Shown piece by piece: positions 35,129 to 43,735 of a stretch of DNA of 64,000 nucleotides. Source of the DNA: DATASD01 sp035276765. Its GTDB lineage: Bacteria; Patescibacteriota; Saccharimonadia; Saccharimonadales; UBA4665. Both the position numbers and the translations under genes were made by a program. The notes under the pieces are model-generated. The model worked only from the letters and a program-made list of their open reading frames with translations, searched no databases and was not told the origin of the DNA. The stretch covers positions 92,286-156,285 of the forward strand of contig DATELH010000001.1 of the NCBI GenBank assembly GCA_035276765.1. Reading direction: 5' to 3'. How positions within the stretch are numbered: position 1 is the stretch's first letter; every line of letters begins with the position of its first letter.

Positions 35129-35848
35129 CTAACTCGACCCTTTACCTCGATGAGTATTATTTACGATCTCGTTTTGAAGTCCCCAAGCGACAACGTAGTT
35201 TGCTATGGCGCGTGATTCTGCGATTGCAGATTTTGCAAGAAGGTCATTTTGTTTAAAAGCCGCCCCCATATAATGAATCGTATATGTGGCATTCCCGCGA
35301 CGGTCCTCGAAGGGCTTTGCCGCCACTACACTCAAACACGCAACAAATCCTAGTGGTTTTCTGCCGGTGTACAATGCAGCCGAAGTGCGTAAATATACTT
35401 CTTGGGATTCGGTGTGTTCATCGGGCGCATAGTTGTTGTTGCCCCTGGCAGCGCTTCTAATGTGACTCAATTTGATTTCCGACCGGGCAATGGCTTCAGT
35501 CTGAATATCGCAAATGTGGCCCGCTTGCACCTCGTTCGGACGTAATAATTTTGCCAATCCGCCGAGGTGGCGTTCGTTCGCTTGTTCACGACGTGGCGGG
35601 TACGTTCTGGTTAAATCCCCAAACTGGTTACGAAGTCCGGCCGAAACAAACCCGTTTAGACTGGTAACAATGGTACCATAGCGTTCTGTTACGGTTGCAG
35701 CCTGACCTTCATCGGGTTTTTGAAAAGACAAGCGCTGCTCACCGTCATCAAGCAGACGCACAGGAATGCCATCTAAAATACCTGGCAGGGCGTCAACGTT
35801 CAAATGCTCGGCTCGTGCCTGATAGTATTCCGCTCCTTGTGCACTCAT
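35129..35848 (-). CDS. Hypothetical protein, unknown function
   Basis: 239 residues from the ATG at 35848. Soluble, basic, with no known motif. Recognisable features are a long mixed alpha/beta core (YGTIVTSLNGFVSAGLR, NEVQAGHICDIQTEAIA) and a C-terminal helical stretch. It lies 22 nt downstream of the 35871 gene, so they are probably cotranscribed. The 35023-35128 gap holds nothing I can assign. Confidence 0.55.
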   Translation of the reverse strand: MSAQGAEYYQARAEHLNVDALPGILDGIPVRLLDDGEQRLSFQKPDEGQAATVTERYGTIVTSLNGFVSAGLRNQFGDLTRTYPPRREQANERHLGGLAKLLRPNEVQAGHICDIQTEAIARSEIKLSHIRSAARGNNNYAPDEHTESQEVYLRTSAALYTGRKPLGFVACLSVVAAKPFEDRRGNATYTIHYMGAAFKQNDLLAKSAIAESRAIANYVVAWGLQNEIVNNTHRGKGSS

Positions 35849-35870
35849 AAAAGCCAAAGTCTTGATAGCT

Positions 35871-36875
35871 TTATGCCGCGCTGTTTTCGGCCGTTGCGAT
35901 TGCTTGTTCTAATCGCACCGCGGCATCAACGGCAGATTTCGTTTCTTGGAGTAATTGGCTCGGCTTACGCTGTACGCCTGAATATTCCGCATTGTGACCG
36001 ATGGTTTCAACCTGTGTGCCGTGGGGTAGCGTTAATTCTTGAATTGCAGGAAAATGCTGGCCTTGACTGTAGAAGCCGGTGGTAATTGCTGCGACTGTCG
36101 CATCGGGATCGTCAGCAAGTTCAGCACGGTCAGCAAAAAACTTATAGTTATCGTAGGTAGTGGCCCTTCGGCCTGCAATTGTCGTAGGAGTGCTCAGCAC
36201 AAAGCCGGTCTTGGTCTGGCCGTTGTGCTCAAATTCGTAGACTCGCGTACCCCAAGTATCGTCGCCACGAACTTCCGTGAATTCATCAACTAAACGGCCG
36301 CCAAGCACTGTTTCAAAGGCTCCTGAGCCAAGATCATATTCAGTCTGGGCATTTGGCGCATAGTCTTTGGCCTTTTCGCGTTCGACATCTGAAACCGGGC
36401 GTGAAGAGCCAAGATATACAACATGTTCAAAGTTATCTACTGATTCCAAGCCGAAGCGTAGGCGGTCAAGAGGCGCTTTATTGGCACCGCCGAGAATTGC
36501 GAGATATTTAGGATTCTTATTTTGCAATTCACCTGACTCTACCAGACCAAGCTTATTAGCACCAGCAAATACGGCATTCCAGACAGGTGAGCCTGCTTCG
36601 CCAAGTTGGGCATTGTCCCAGTTGGTTGCTTGTCGCTCAGCGCCTTTGCGGAAGTCCCAGTTTGCCACTCCTAATTCCTGCAAGGTAGCAAGTTTATCGT
36701 GAGTGTCTTGAGGGAGTTCTGTGCTATAGAGATTGGCAAGGTCGTCCAAACCCTCGTTGCTAGCAAACTTATTAAGTTCTGCATGAGCCATTTCCTGACC
36801 GCGCGTCTGATCGGAGTGATCAAATGATTGTTCGTTTACGGAGGTAAGATTTAGAGATTCTGGAGCGTTTTTCAT
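35871..36875 (-). CDS. Hypothetical protein, possibly remote to DUF218/YdcF
   Basis: 334 residues; ATG at 36875 chosen from the leaderless -10 box. Contains YLAILGGANKAPLDRLRFG, VVYLGSSRPVSDVE and TTGFYSQGQHFPAIQEL, an order loosely like DUF218 proteins (GGG...R, GSSR...) that act on envelope precursors. Soluble, no signal peptide. The likeness is weak and function is unknown. Confidence 0.5.
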   Translation of the reverse strand: MKNAPESLNLTSVNEQSFDHSDQTRGQEMAHAELNKFASNEGLDDLANLYSTELPQDTHDKLATLQELGVANWDFRKGAERQATNWDNAQLGEAGSPVWNAVFAGANKLGLVESGELQNKNPKYLAILGGANKAPLDRLRFGLESVDNFEHVVYLGSSRPVSDVEREKAKDYAPNAQTEYDLGSGAFETVLGGRLVDEFTEVRGDDTWGTRVYEFEHNGQTKTGFVLSTPTTIAGRRATTYDNYKFFADRAELADDPDATVAAITTGFYSQGQHFPAIQELTLPHGTQVETIGHNAEYSGVQRKPSQLLQETKSAVDAAVRLEQAIATAENSAA

Positions 36876-36881
36876 TACTAA

Positions 36882-36887
36882 ATAGTA
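36882..36887 (-). promoter_or_regulatory. -10 box (TACTAT), leaderless start
   Basis: TACTAT on the minus strand lies 6 nt before the ATG at 36875. Confidence 0.55.
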
Positions 36888-37140
36888 CCATATTCTCGTA
36901 AAAATGCAAGATAGCGGAAGGACCGAGTAATACGTATCAATTTTCAATAAATTGCAGTGAGTAGTCCTTTGTTATGCATTTCTGTACTCATTGAAGAGCG
37001 CGATCCAAAGGCTAACTTTTTTAGCCTATTATCCAACGGTGCGCCGACATACGGCGAAATACTTTCTGCAAATAAAAATTCGGTGGATCCACCGAAGTTA
37101 AACGAGCTGTTTAAGCTCAAAAATGACGATTCAGGAATTA

Positions 37141-37217
37141 TGGTACGCCCGAAGGGATTCGAACCCCCGACCTTTGGTACCGGAAACCAACGCTCTATCC
37201 AGCTGAGCTACGGGCGC
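37141..37217 (-). tRNA. tRNA-Arg(CCG)
   Basis: 77 nt including encoded CCA. Acceptor GCGCCCG/CGGGCGT, anticodon stem TTGGT/ACCAA with loop TTCCGGT (anticodon CCG), T arm GGGGG-TTCGAAT-CCCTT. The 36948-37140 stretch upstream of the neighbouring gene holds nothing else I can support. Confidence 0.95.
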
Positions 37218-37244
37218 GTATCAACAGAGGTAATCATACCATAG

Positions 37245-37250
37245 TATAAT
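37245..37250 (+). promoter_or_regulatory. -10 box (TATAAT) of folP, leaderless
   Basis: Consensus TATAAT 6 nt before the ATG at 37257; no ribosome site. Confidence 0.65.
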
Positions 37251-37256
37251 AGCCCC

Positions 37257-38027
37257 ATGAAACAGGTTGCGTTAGTTGGCATTTTAAACGTTACACCGGA
37301 CAGCTTTAGTGATGGCGGTTTATACGAACAAACCGAGGCCGCAGTGCGACACGCCGAAGAACTCTTTCAAGATGGCGCCAGCATCGTGGACATCGGTGCC
37401 GAATCCACCAACCCCCGCTCCACTGCCATGGCCGCAGCCCACGAGTGGGAGCGTTTACAACCGGTGCTCGCCCAGCTTTTACCCAAATACGCGGGCAAAA
37501 TTTCGCTCGACACTTACCATCCCGAAACGATGGCGCTCGCCGCCAGGGCCTTTGGGCCGCACTTTATCGTGAACGACGTCACCGGCATGAACAACCTGGC
37601 TATGCGGCAGGCCATCGCACAGTATGGCCTGCGTTGTATCGTGAGCCACTTGCCAGCGCGCTTCGGCACCGATATCCAGGCCGCCCACAAAGACGCCATC
37701 ATGGACGACGAACAAACGGTTCTACGGGAGTTGCTCGTGCGGCGCGGGCAGCTTATGGCGCTTGGCGTGGCCAAACAAGACATCATCCTCGACCCCGGTA
37801 TTGGCTTCGGCAAGACCATGCCACTCAACCGCCGGTTGCTTGGGCTTGCCAAGCTTGTGCCAGACAGCGCTGTCATGATTGGATATTCACGCAAGCGCTT
37901 TTTGGGTGAACAGCGTTTTGAACTCGCGCCCAACCTACAAGCTGCCGATGTAGCCGTGCAAGCCGGCGCAAAATATTTGCGTGTACACGACGTTGCCGCT
38001 CACGCCAAGCATTTGGGAGTTCGCTAG
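37257..38027 (+). CDS. folP: Dihydropteroate synthase
   Basis: 256 residues with the DHPS motifs in order: ILNVTPDSFSDGG, IVDIGAESTNPR, ISLDTYHPE, FIVNDVTG, IILDPGIGFGKT, and MIGYSRKRFLG. It joins the pterin pyrophosphate with p-aminobenzoate in folate synthesis. Residues for pterin (Asn, Asp) and pABA (SRK) binding are intact, so it should be active and sulfonamide-sensitive. folC is 24 kb away and glyA 3 kb downstream; no other folate synthesis gene is in view. Confidence 0.95.
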   Translation: MKQVALVGILNVTPDSFSDGGLYEQTEAAVRHAEELFQDGASIVDIGAESTNPRSTAMAAAHEWERLQPVLAQLLPKYAGKISLDTYHPETMALAARAFGPHFIVNDVTGMNNLAMRQAIAQYGLRCIVSHLPARFGTDIQAAHKDAIMDDEQTVLRELLVRRGQLMALGVAKQDIILDPGIGFGKTMPLNRRLLGLAKLVPDSAVMIGYSRKRFLGEQRFELAPNLQAADVAVQAGAKYLRVHDVAAHAKHLGVR

Positions 38028-38582
38028 CTACTCCTTGGCGTCGCGTTTGCGGTCTACGCTATAGGGCAAGCTTTTTGGTTTGGGCGGGTGCTCATATTGG
38101 TGCAGCGCTTCTTGCAGGACACGTAGCACATCTTTGGCTTGGTCGCGGCTCATGCCGATACGGGCAATCGCGAGCGGTTGATTTGCCGGACCCCCACTTT
38201 GCGAAAAGCCCATCACGACTCCACTAGGATTGACTGAAATATGCACGCTGTCGCTGTAAATTACCCGCGGGTCGATGCCCATGAGCATAATGGTGGGGCG
38301 GCCGGAGGCGTCGTCGTCACGGTTATGGCCCTCGGGCCGGTCGTAGCCAGCCAGGAGCCACAAGTTGGCGGCTTCGTCTTCATGCATGCCAAAATGACTG
38401 ATTAGGAGCAGCAAAATATCTTCGCTGGGGCGCTCCTGGCCCTGCTCGATCCGCTGCAGTTTGGCTTCGTCGATTTCGATCGCGCCCGATACTTCGGCTA
38501 CGCTTTCTTGCAGCTTTTGACGGATCGTCTTAAGTCGAATTCCCAGAGACCGAAATGGTTGTTGTTTAGACTCTTCACTCAT
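38028..38582 (-). CDS. XRE-family regulator with DUF3467 domain
   Basis: 184 residues from the ATG at 38582. Helix-turn-helix (RLKTIRQKLQESVAEVSGAI, IEQGQERPSED), then from about residue 105 a DUF3467 domain (DPRVIYSDSVHISVNPSG, MGFSQS, MSRDQAKDVLRVLQEALHQYE). Two separate families fused. It converges with folP (stop to stop, adjacent) and is divergent from murB, with promoters overlapping in about 60 nt, so it may regulate murB or itself. Inference only. Confidence 0.8.
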   Translation of the reverse strand: MSEESKQQPFRSLGIRLKTIRQKLQESVAEVSGAIEIDEAKLQRIEQGQERPSEDILLLLISHFGMHEDEAANLWLLAGYDRPEGHNRDDDASGRPTIMLMGIDPRVIYSDSVHISVNPSGVVMGFSQSGGPANQPLAIARIGMSRDQAKDVLRVLQEALHQYEHPPKPKSLPYSVDRKRDAKE

Positions 38583-38632
38583 GCTGTACCTTATAGTACC
38601 GCCGACTACCTGACGGGGCAAGTAAAAAGAGG

Positions 38633-38638
38633 TATAAT
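38633..38638 (+). promoter_or_regulatory. -10 box (TATAAT) of murB, leaderless
   Basis: Consensus TATAAT lies 7 nt before the ATG at 38646 and overlaps the alternative ATG at 38637, which therefore cannot be the start for a transcript from this box. Confidence 0.6.
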
Positions 38639-38645
38639 GCCTGTA

Positions 38646-39665
38646 ATGAAAATACGCGAGAATGTTCCTTTGAGCGGATACGCAACCATGCGGCTCGGCG
38701 GGCCAGCCCGTTTCCTAACAGAGGTAAAGCACCAAAAAGACTTGGTCGAAGCCGCCAATTGGGCGCTCGACCAGCACTTGCCGATCCTTGTTTTGGGCGG
38801 CGGCTCAAACGTCATTATTCGCGACGAGGGCTTCCCTGGTCTGGTTATCGTCAACCACTTGAAGGGTTTTGACATTATCGAGGACACGCCGGATGGCGCG
38901 GTGGTACGCATCGGCGCCGGCGAAGTGTGGGATGAGGTTGTGGCGCATGCCGTCCGCAAAGACCTGAGCGGCATCGAAGCGTTATCACTCATCCCTGGGA
39001 GCGCCGGCGCTACACCGGTGCAAAACGTGGGCGCCTACGGCCAGGAAATCGCCGACACCTTCATCGAGCTCCAAGCCTACGACCTTGCCACCCGCCAAAT
39101 TGTGACAATCAAAAAAGAAGACTGCGGTTTTGCCTACCGCACCAGCATCTTCAAACCTATGGAAAACCGGCACTATATTATTTTGAATATTACGCTCGGT
39201 CTGTTCAAAGACAAGCCGGTACCGCCGTTTTATCCGCGCTTGCAAGAGATGCTCGACGCGCACCACATCAAGGAGTACACGCCAGCGGTCATCCGAGATG
39301 CCGTGATCGCTATCCGCAACCAACGCCTGCCCAACCCCGAAAAAACCCCAAACACGGGTTCATTCTTTAAAAACCCGATCGTCAGCAAGTGGCTGGCGGC
39401 CGACCTCAAGGCAAAATATCCAGATATGCCCATGCACGATATGCCCGACGGCCAGGTAAAAATTCCGGCTGGCTGGCTGCTGGAAGCCGCTGGGTTCAAA
39501 AATTATGCCGATTACGGCATGCGTACCTACGCGCAAAATGCCCTGGTGTTCGTGAATGAGAACGCGCGGAACTACCAAGACTTGGCACGGTTCCGTGATG
39601 AAATTTCCCAGGTCATTCAAAGTAGATTCAGTATTAAACTTGAGCAAGAGCCCGAACTAATTTAG
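38646..39665 (+). CDS. murB: UDP-N-acetylenolpyruvoylglucosamine reductase
   Basis: 339 residues: FAD-binding ILVLGGGSNVIIRDEGFPG, GAGEVWDEVV, GIEALSLIPGSAGATPVQNVGAYGQEI, CGFAYRTSIFK and the C-terminal NTGSFFKNPIVS (catalytic Ser) with AGWLLEAAGFK. It reduces enolpyruvyl-UDP-GlcNAc to UDP-MurNAc with NADPH, the second committed step of peptidoglycan synthesis. The start at 38646 follows from the -10 box. murA lies about 3 kb away on the other strand. Confidence 0.95.
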   Translation: MKIRENVPLSGYATMRLGGPARFLTEVKHQKDLVEAANWALDQHLPILVLGGGSNVIIRDEGFPGLVIVNHLKGFDIIEDTPDGAVVRIGAGEVWDEVVAHAVRKDLSGIEALSLIPGSAGATPVQNVGAYGQEIADTFIELQAYDLATRQIVTIKKEDCGFAYRTSIFKPMENRHYIILNITLGLFKDKPVPPFYPRLQEMLDAHHIKEYTPAVIRDAVIAIRNQRLPNPEKTPNTGSFFKNPIVSKWLAADLKAKYPDMPMHDMPDGQVKIPAGWLLEAAGFKNYADYGMRTYAQNALVFVNENARNYQDLARFRDEISQVIQSRFSIKLEQEPELI

Positions 39666-39704
39666 CCTCCAATTCAGGCAAGGCCGTAAGGTTTTTGACC
39701 TTTT

Positions 39705-40187
39705 ATGAAGATTCCCGAAAAACCCGCACCCCTGGAAATTCGTCCTGTCGAACAGGTGATCGTCGGCGTGGGCCGGTTACTGACGCGCGCGTATTTTGAA
39801 GAAGCCTTGATGCCAGCCAAGCCTGGGAGCTTCACTCGGCAAGAACCCCGATGGATTTCGCGATATCGGCTCGACGTACCACCCCAAAAACTGCCCAAGA
39901 GTGAAAAAGACTCGGTCATATGGCTCCAGCGTGACGCCAATCTAAAATCATATTATTGGGACGGGCGAGCCCACCGGATTGCCTTTCAAGACGATGCGCA
40001 TTTGTTTGTGCCGCGTAATTTTGCCGACGAGCACTTTTCCACGCTGACGACATTCGCCAAAACGCAGCGTGCCGGATGCAGCATGCACGACCAAGATCTC
40101 CACCGCCACATCACTCTTACGCGGATGTCGCTTGACCGGGCGGCGACCGCGGTAGTCGGCTTGCTTACTCTCGACCAGCGCCTATGA
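39705..40187 (+). CDS. Hypothetical protein
   Basis: 160 residues, soluble, basic. Mixed alpha/beta (IRPVEQVIVGVGRLLTRAYF, then a Tyr/Trp-rich middle, then HRHITLTRMSLDRAATAVV). No family recognised. It starts 40 nt after murB and may be cotranscribed. Confidence 0.55.
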   Translation: MKIPEKPAPLEIRPVEQVIVGVGRLLTRAYFEEALMPAKPGSFTRQEPRWISRYRLDVPPQKLPKSEKDSVIWLQRDANLKSYYWDGRAHRIAFQDDAHLFVPRNFADEHFSTLTTFAKTQRAGCSMHDQDLHRHITLTRMSLDRAATAVVGLLTLDQRL

Positions 40188-40302
40188 AATATTAAATCTA
40201 CCCCATTTTACGTTGCAAAAAATAGTAGTTTACCCTTGCTTGCCGAACAGGGCATTGCTTGGCATACTAAGTGTTTTAATAAGTAATACGCATAGGATAC
40301 GC

Positions 40303-40632
40303 ATGCCATCTCAGGGATCACACGAAACAAAAAAACCTGAAGCCGGGAGCACAGGGTCGTCTGTGCTCGACAAAATTCTGGCAACGTGCGAAACGGTGAC
40401 GGCCGAAGATTTCGCACCTTTGCCGCTCTCCGACCCAGAACAAGCCGCGGCCACAGCATCCATCGAGTCCGCCAACGAAACAACCCTTACGCTTGAGCCA
40501 ATTCCCGTGCCTCAAACAACGGCACGTCACCGTCTGATCGAAGACATCGGTAATATAGCAGCCGAACAGGGTGGCGAGGTGCAGCCACCAATGTGGCCGG
40601 TCGAAGGGCGACGCTCCGGCGAATTACTTTAG
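40303..40632 (+). CDS. Small hypothetical protein
   Basis: 109 residues from the ATG at 40303, with AGGA 6 nt upstream and a TAGGAT -10-like box 4 nt upstream. Pro/Ala/Thr-rich and largely disordered. It converges on glyA with a 9-nt overlap. Function unknown. Confidence 0.45.
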   Translation: MPSQGSHETKKPEAGSTGSSVLDKILATCETVTAEDFAPLPLSDPEQAAATASIESANETTLTLEPIPVPQTTARHRLIEDIGNIAAEQGGEVQPPMWPVEGRRSGELL

Positions 40633-41916
40633 CGGGCGGTCACTGGGCAACGGGAACTGTTTAGCCAAGCCGATAACTTCGTTTCGCAAGCTTGTGAGCT
40701 TGACGTCATCACTGCGGTTCGTGATGGCGGTATGCATCCATTCAGCCACCTGCACCATATCGGTTTCCTTGAGGCCGCGTGTCGTAATGGCCGGCGTGCC
40801 CAACCGTATACCGCTCGGACGGAATGGCGGCAGCGGGTCGTCGGGGATCACGTTTTTGTTGAGGTTCAGGCCAATGCGGTCGAGTACGGCTTCGGCCTCG
40901 CCACCGTGAATGCCAAAGCTGCGGTGCACGTCGGCTACCACCATGTGGTTGTCGGTGCCGTTCGTCACCAGCTTGAAACCCTTGTCCATAAGAGCTTTGG
41001 CCAGCGCCTGTGCGTTCAGCAAAACCTGCTTGGCGTACTGCTCGAACTCCGGTTGCGACGCTTCATAAAAGCTTACGGCCTTGGCGGCAATGACGTGCTC
41101 GAGCGGGCCGCCTTGCACGCCCGGAAATACGGTACGGTCCACCAACGTGGGCAAATTTTCTACGGTCTTTTCCGGTGCTTTCAGCGGATTGCCCACGGTG
41201 CCGCGCGTTAAGATCATGCCGCCGCGCGGCCCGCGAAGCGTTTTATGCGTGGTGGTGGTGACAATATGGAAACCGTAATCAAAAGGGTTCTTAAGCTGTT
41301 TGCCGGCAATCAGCCCGGCGATGTGCGCCATGTCCATCATCAAAACGGCGTTTACCTCTTTGGCGATTTCGGCAAACTTGGCGTAATCCAGCTCGCGCGG
41401 ATACGATGAAAAGCCCGCTAAAATCAGCTTTGGCTTGTGTTTGAGCGCCAGCTCGCGCAGCTGGTCGTAATCAATCTCGCCGGTTTCGGTGTCTTTCATG
41501 CCGTAGCGCACAAAGTTGAAGAGTTTGGCGAGCACCGTGCCCGGCCGGCCGTGTGTGAGGTGGCCGCCGTGGCTCAGCTCCATACCTAAAACCGTGTCAC
41601 CTGGTTCGAGCCACGAATGATACGCAGCTTCGTTGGCCTGCGCACCGGAGTGTGGCTGCACGTTGGCGTGGTCGGCGCCAAACAACGCCTTAGCGCGGTC
41701 AATCGCCAGCTGTTCGATTTGGTCGGTGTTTTCTTGGCCGCCGTAGTAGCGCTTGCCCGGAAAACCCTCGGAATATTTATTGGTAAGCACACTGCCCATG
41801 GTGTCGAGCACCTGGCGGCTCACATAGTTTTCGCTTGGAATGAGCTCCAAGCCCTCACGTTGTCGTTTTTCTTCTGCAGCTACAAGCGCCGCGATCGCAT
41901 CATCAAAAACTGCCAT
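40624..41916 (-). CDS. glyA: Serine hydroxymethyltransferase
   Basis: 430 residues with the full SHMT set: ELIPSENYVSRQVLDTMGSVLTNKYSEG (cut to ELIPSENYVSRQ), YYGGQENTDQIE, NVQPHSGAQANEAA, MDMAHIAGLIAG and the PLP-lysine motif TTTTHKTLRGPRGG. It converts serine plus tetrahydrofolate to glycine plus methylene-THF, feeding thymidylate and purine synthesis. A GAGGGG ribosome site is present, so this gene has a leader. With folC and folP it suggests an intact folate-dependent one-carbon branch. Confidence 0.97.
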   Translation of the reverse strand: MAVFDDAIAALVAAEEKRQREGLELIPSENYVSRQVLDTMGSVLTNKYSEGFPGKRYYGGQENTDQIEQLAIDRAKALFGADHANVQPHSGAQANEAAYHSWLEPGDTVLGMELSHGGHLTHGRPGTVLAKLFNFVRYGMKDTETGEIDYDQLRELALKHKPKLILAGFSSYPRELDYAKFAEIAKEVNAVLMMDMAHIAGLIAGKQLKNPFDYGFHIVTTTTHKTLRGPRGGMILTRGTVGNPLKAPEKTVENLPTLVDRTVFPGVQGGPLEHVIAAKAVSFYEASQPEFEQYAKQVLLNAQALAKALMDKGFKLVTNGTDNHMVVADVHRSFGIHGGEAEAVLDRIGLNLNKNVIPDDPLPPFRPSGIRLGTPAITTRGLKETDMVQVAEWMHTAITNRSDDVKLTSLRNEVIGLAKQFPLPSDRPLK

Positions 41917-42019
41917 TGGTTTCCCCTCTTACTTTTCCCTAAACTCCAAATGATGTGACGCTCGCTAGATCATACAATCATTGTAGCACCACTCGGGGGA
42001 CGCGGATATGTTTTTTGGA

Positions 42020-43540
42020 CTACATCTCGTTGAGTACGGTGATGTGTGCGCCGATGCTGTTTAGGCGCTCGGCCAAGTCTTCGTAGCCGCGGTTGATGGT
42101 GTACACGTTGCGCAAAATCGAAATGCCGTCGGCAGCCAACATGCCAATGAGCAGCAAGCTGGCGGGCCGAAGCGCTGGCGGACAAACCACATCGGCTTTG
42201 CTGAATTTGGTCGGGCCCTGAATGTACAAGCGATGCGGGTCGGCCAGCTCCACCTGCATGCCGACTTTGGTCATTTCGGTGTAGTAAATGGCGCGGTTTT
42301 CGTAGGTCCAGTCGTGGATGAGCGTGCGGCCTTTGGCCACACCGGCGATCGGTACAAAGTACGGCAAGTTGTCTTGGTTGACACCGGCCGGATAGATGTT
42401 GGCATGCAGTTTTTCTTGCAGCGCATGCAGCTTGCCATCGTGCTTATGTACGGTAAGATCGACCAGGTCGGTCTGACCGTTGGCAGCCTTGTATCGCTCA
42501 GTCTCGTCAAACTGCAAGCCCATTTTCTTCAGCTTGAGCAGCTCCAGCGCCATGAAGTCGATTGGCACGCGCTTGATGGTAATTTCCGAGTTTGTAGCCA
42601 CCGCGACGGATGTAAAGAACATGGCTTCGATGGGATCTTCGGCCGGCGCATAGGTGACGTTCTTTTTGATAAACGGCACGCCCTGGATGCGCAACAGTGT
42701 GTTGCCAATGCCTTCGATCTTAACGCCAAGTTTTTGCAGGAAGAAACACACATCCTGTACGGCGTAGTTGCCACTCGCGAACTGCAAAATAGTTTCTTCG
42801 GGGGTGCGAGCGGCGGCCATCAGGGCGTTTTCGGTCACGGTGTCGCCCGATTCGTATAACACCACGCGGCCAGCCGGGCGCTTATCAACTGTTACTTCGT
42901 AGTAGCCTTGTGTTGCCACAATGCTCACGCCAAACTCTTCGAGCGCAAACAAATGCGGTGTTACAGTGCGGGCACCCAACTTACAGCCGCCGGCATATGG
43001 AATTTGAAACTCTTTAAAATCGTGCAGCAGCGGACCCATAAACATCAGCACGCTGCGCGTCTTGCGGGCGGCTTCGGCGTTGAGTTTTTCTAACTGAAGC
43101 TTTTCGGGCCGGCGGATTTCAACATCGTTGCCAATCCATTTTACTTGCACGCCCATGCTCTCGAGCACTTCGATGATACGGTACACTTCTTCGATGCGCG
43201 GAAAGTTAGTAAAACGCGTCACGCCATAGTTGAGCAGGCTGGCACACAAAAGCCCGACCGCAGCATTTTTGCTGGTTTTGAGCGTGATGTCGCCGTGCAG
43301 TTCGTGGCCGCCTTCGATACGCAGGTTCAAACCCTGTTCATTTAAGCTCAAAAGTTGTTTGTTGAGCACATCGCTAATGCGCCCCAGCGTTTCCATGCTG
43401 AGGTTCTGCTTGCCGTGCTCCATGCGGTTGACCGCTGATTGAGAGGTGGCAAGGCGACGCGCAAACTCCGCTTGGGTTAAACCGCGCTCTTGCCGTATCT
43501 GAGAGATTAAGTTGCCGATTTTCTCGTTGGGATTGTTCAT
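42020..43540 (-). CDS. murA: MurA (UDP-GlcNAc enolpyruvyl transferase) with N-terminal XRE HTH
   Basis: 506 residues from the ATG at 43540. Residues 1-65 are an XRE-type helix-turn-helix (ISQIRQERGLTQAEFARRLA, then TSQSAVNRMEHG and LSMETLGRISDVLN). Residues 70-506 are the two-domain EPSP-synthase-like MurA (LKTSKNAAVGLLCAS, AGGCKLGART with the catalytic-loop Cys, ALRPASLLLIGMLAADG, NRGYEDLAERL). It makes enolpyruvyl-UDP-GlcNAc, the first committed step of peptidoglycan synthesis. The fusion suggests the enzyme could regulate genes, or that the HTH domain senses its state. Confidence 0.92.
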   Translation of the reverse strand: MNNPNEKIGNLISQIRQERGLTQAEFARRLATSQSAVNRMEHGKQNLSMETLGRISDVLNKQLLSLNEQGLNLRIEGGHELHGDITLKTSKNAAVGLLCASLLNYGVTRFTNFPRIEEVYRIIEVLESMGVQVKWIGNDVEIRRPEKLQLEKLNAEAARKTRSVLMFMGPLLHDFKEFQIPYAGGCKLGARTVTPHLFALEEFGVSIVATQGYYEVTVDKRPAGRVVLYESGDTVTENALMAAARTPEETILQFASGNYAVQDVCFFLQKLGVKIEGIGNTLLRIQGVPFIKKNVTYAPAEDPIEAMFFTSVAVATNSEITIKRVPIDFMALELLKLKKMGLQFDETERYKAANGQTDLVDLTVHKHDGKLHALQEKLHANIYPAGVNQDNLPYFVPIAGVAKGRTLIHDWTYENRAIYYTEMTKVGMQVELADPHRLYIQGPTKFSKADVVCPPALRPASLLLIGMLAADGISILRNVYTINRGYEDLAERLNSIGAHITVLNEM

Positions 43541-43628
43541 AACGCTATGATGATACCATATATGATATTTCATGCAAGCTTTTTTCATATTTTTGTCGGG
43601 TAGCCGCCGGACGCTACGATGAATCTGC

Positions 43629-43634
43629 TATAAT
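43629..43634 (+). promoter_or_regulatory. -10 box (TATAAT) of tRNA-Gly
   Basis: Consensus box about 18 nt before the mature tRNA 5' end. Confidence 0.6.
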
Positions 43635-43652
43635 ACCCCTGTCAACCCGCAC

Positions 43653-43727
43653 GCGAGTGTTGTATAAAGGCTATTATGCCAGCCTTCCAAGCTGGAGATG
43701 CGGGTTCGATTCCCGCCACTCGCACCA
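43653..43727 (+). tRNA. tRNA-Gly(UCC)
   Basis: 75 nt with encoded CCA. Acceptor GCGAGTG/CACTCGC, anticodon stem CCAGC/GCTGG with loop CTTCCAA (anticodon TCC), T arm GCGGG-TTCGATT-CCCGC. It sits just before the alpha/beta-hydrolase-like gene. Confidence 0.95.
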
Positions 43728-43735
43728 AACGCGCC

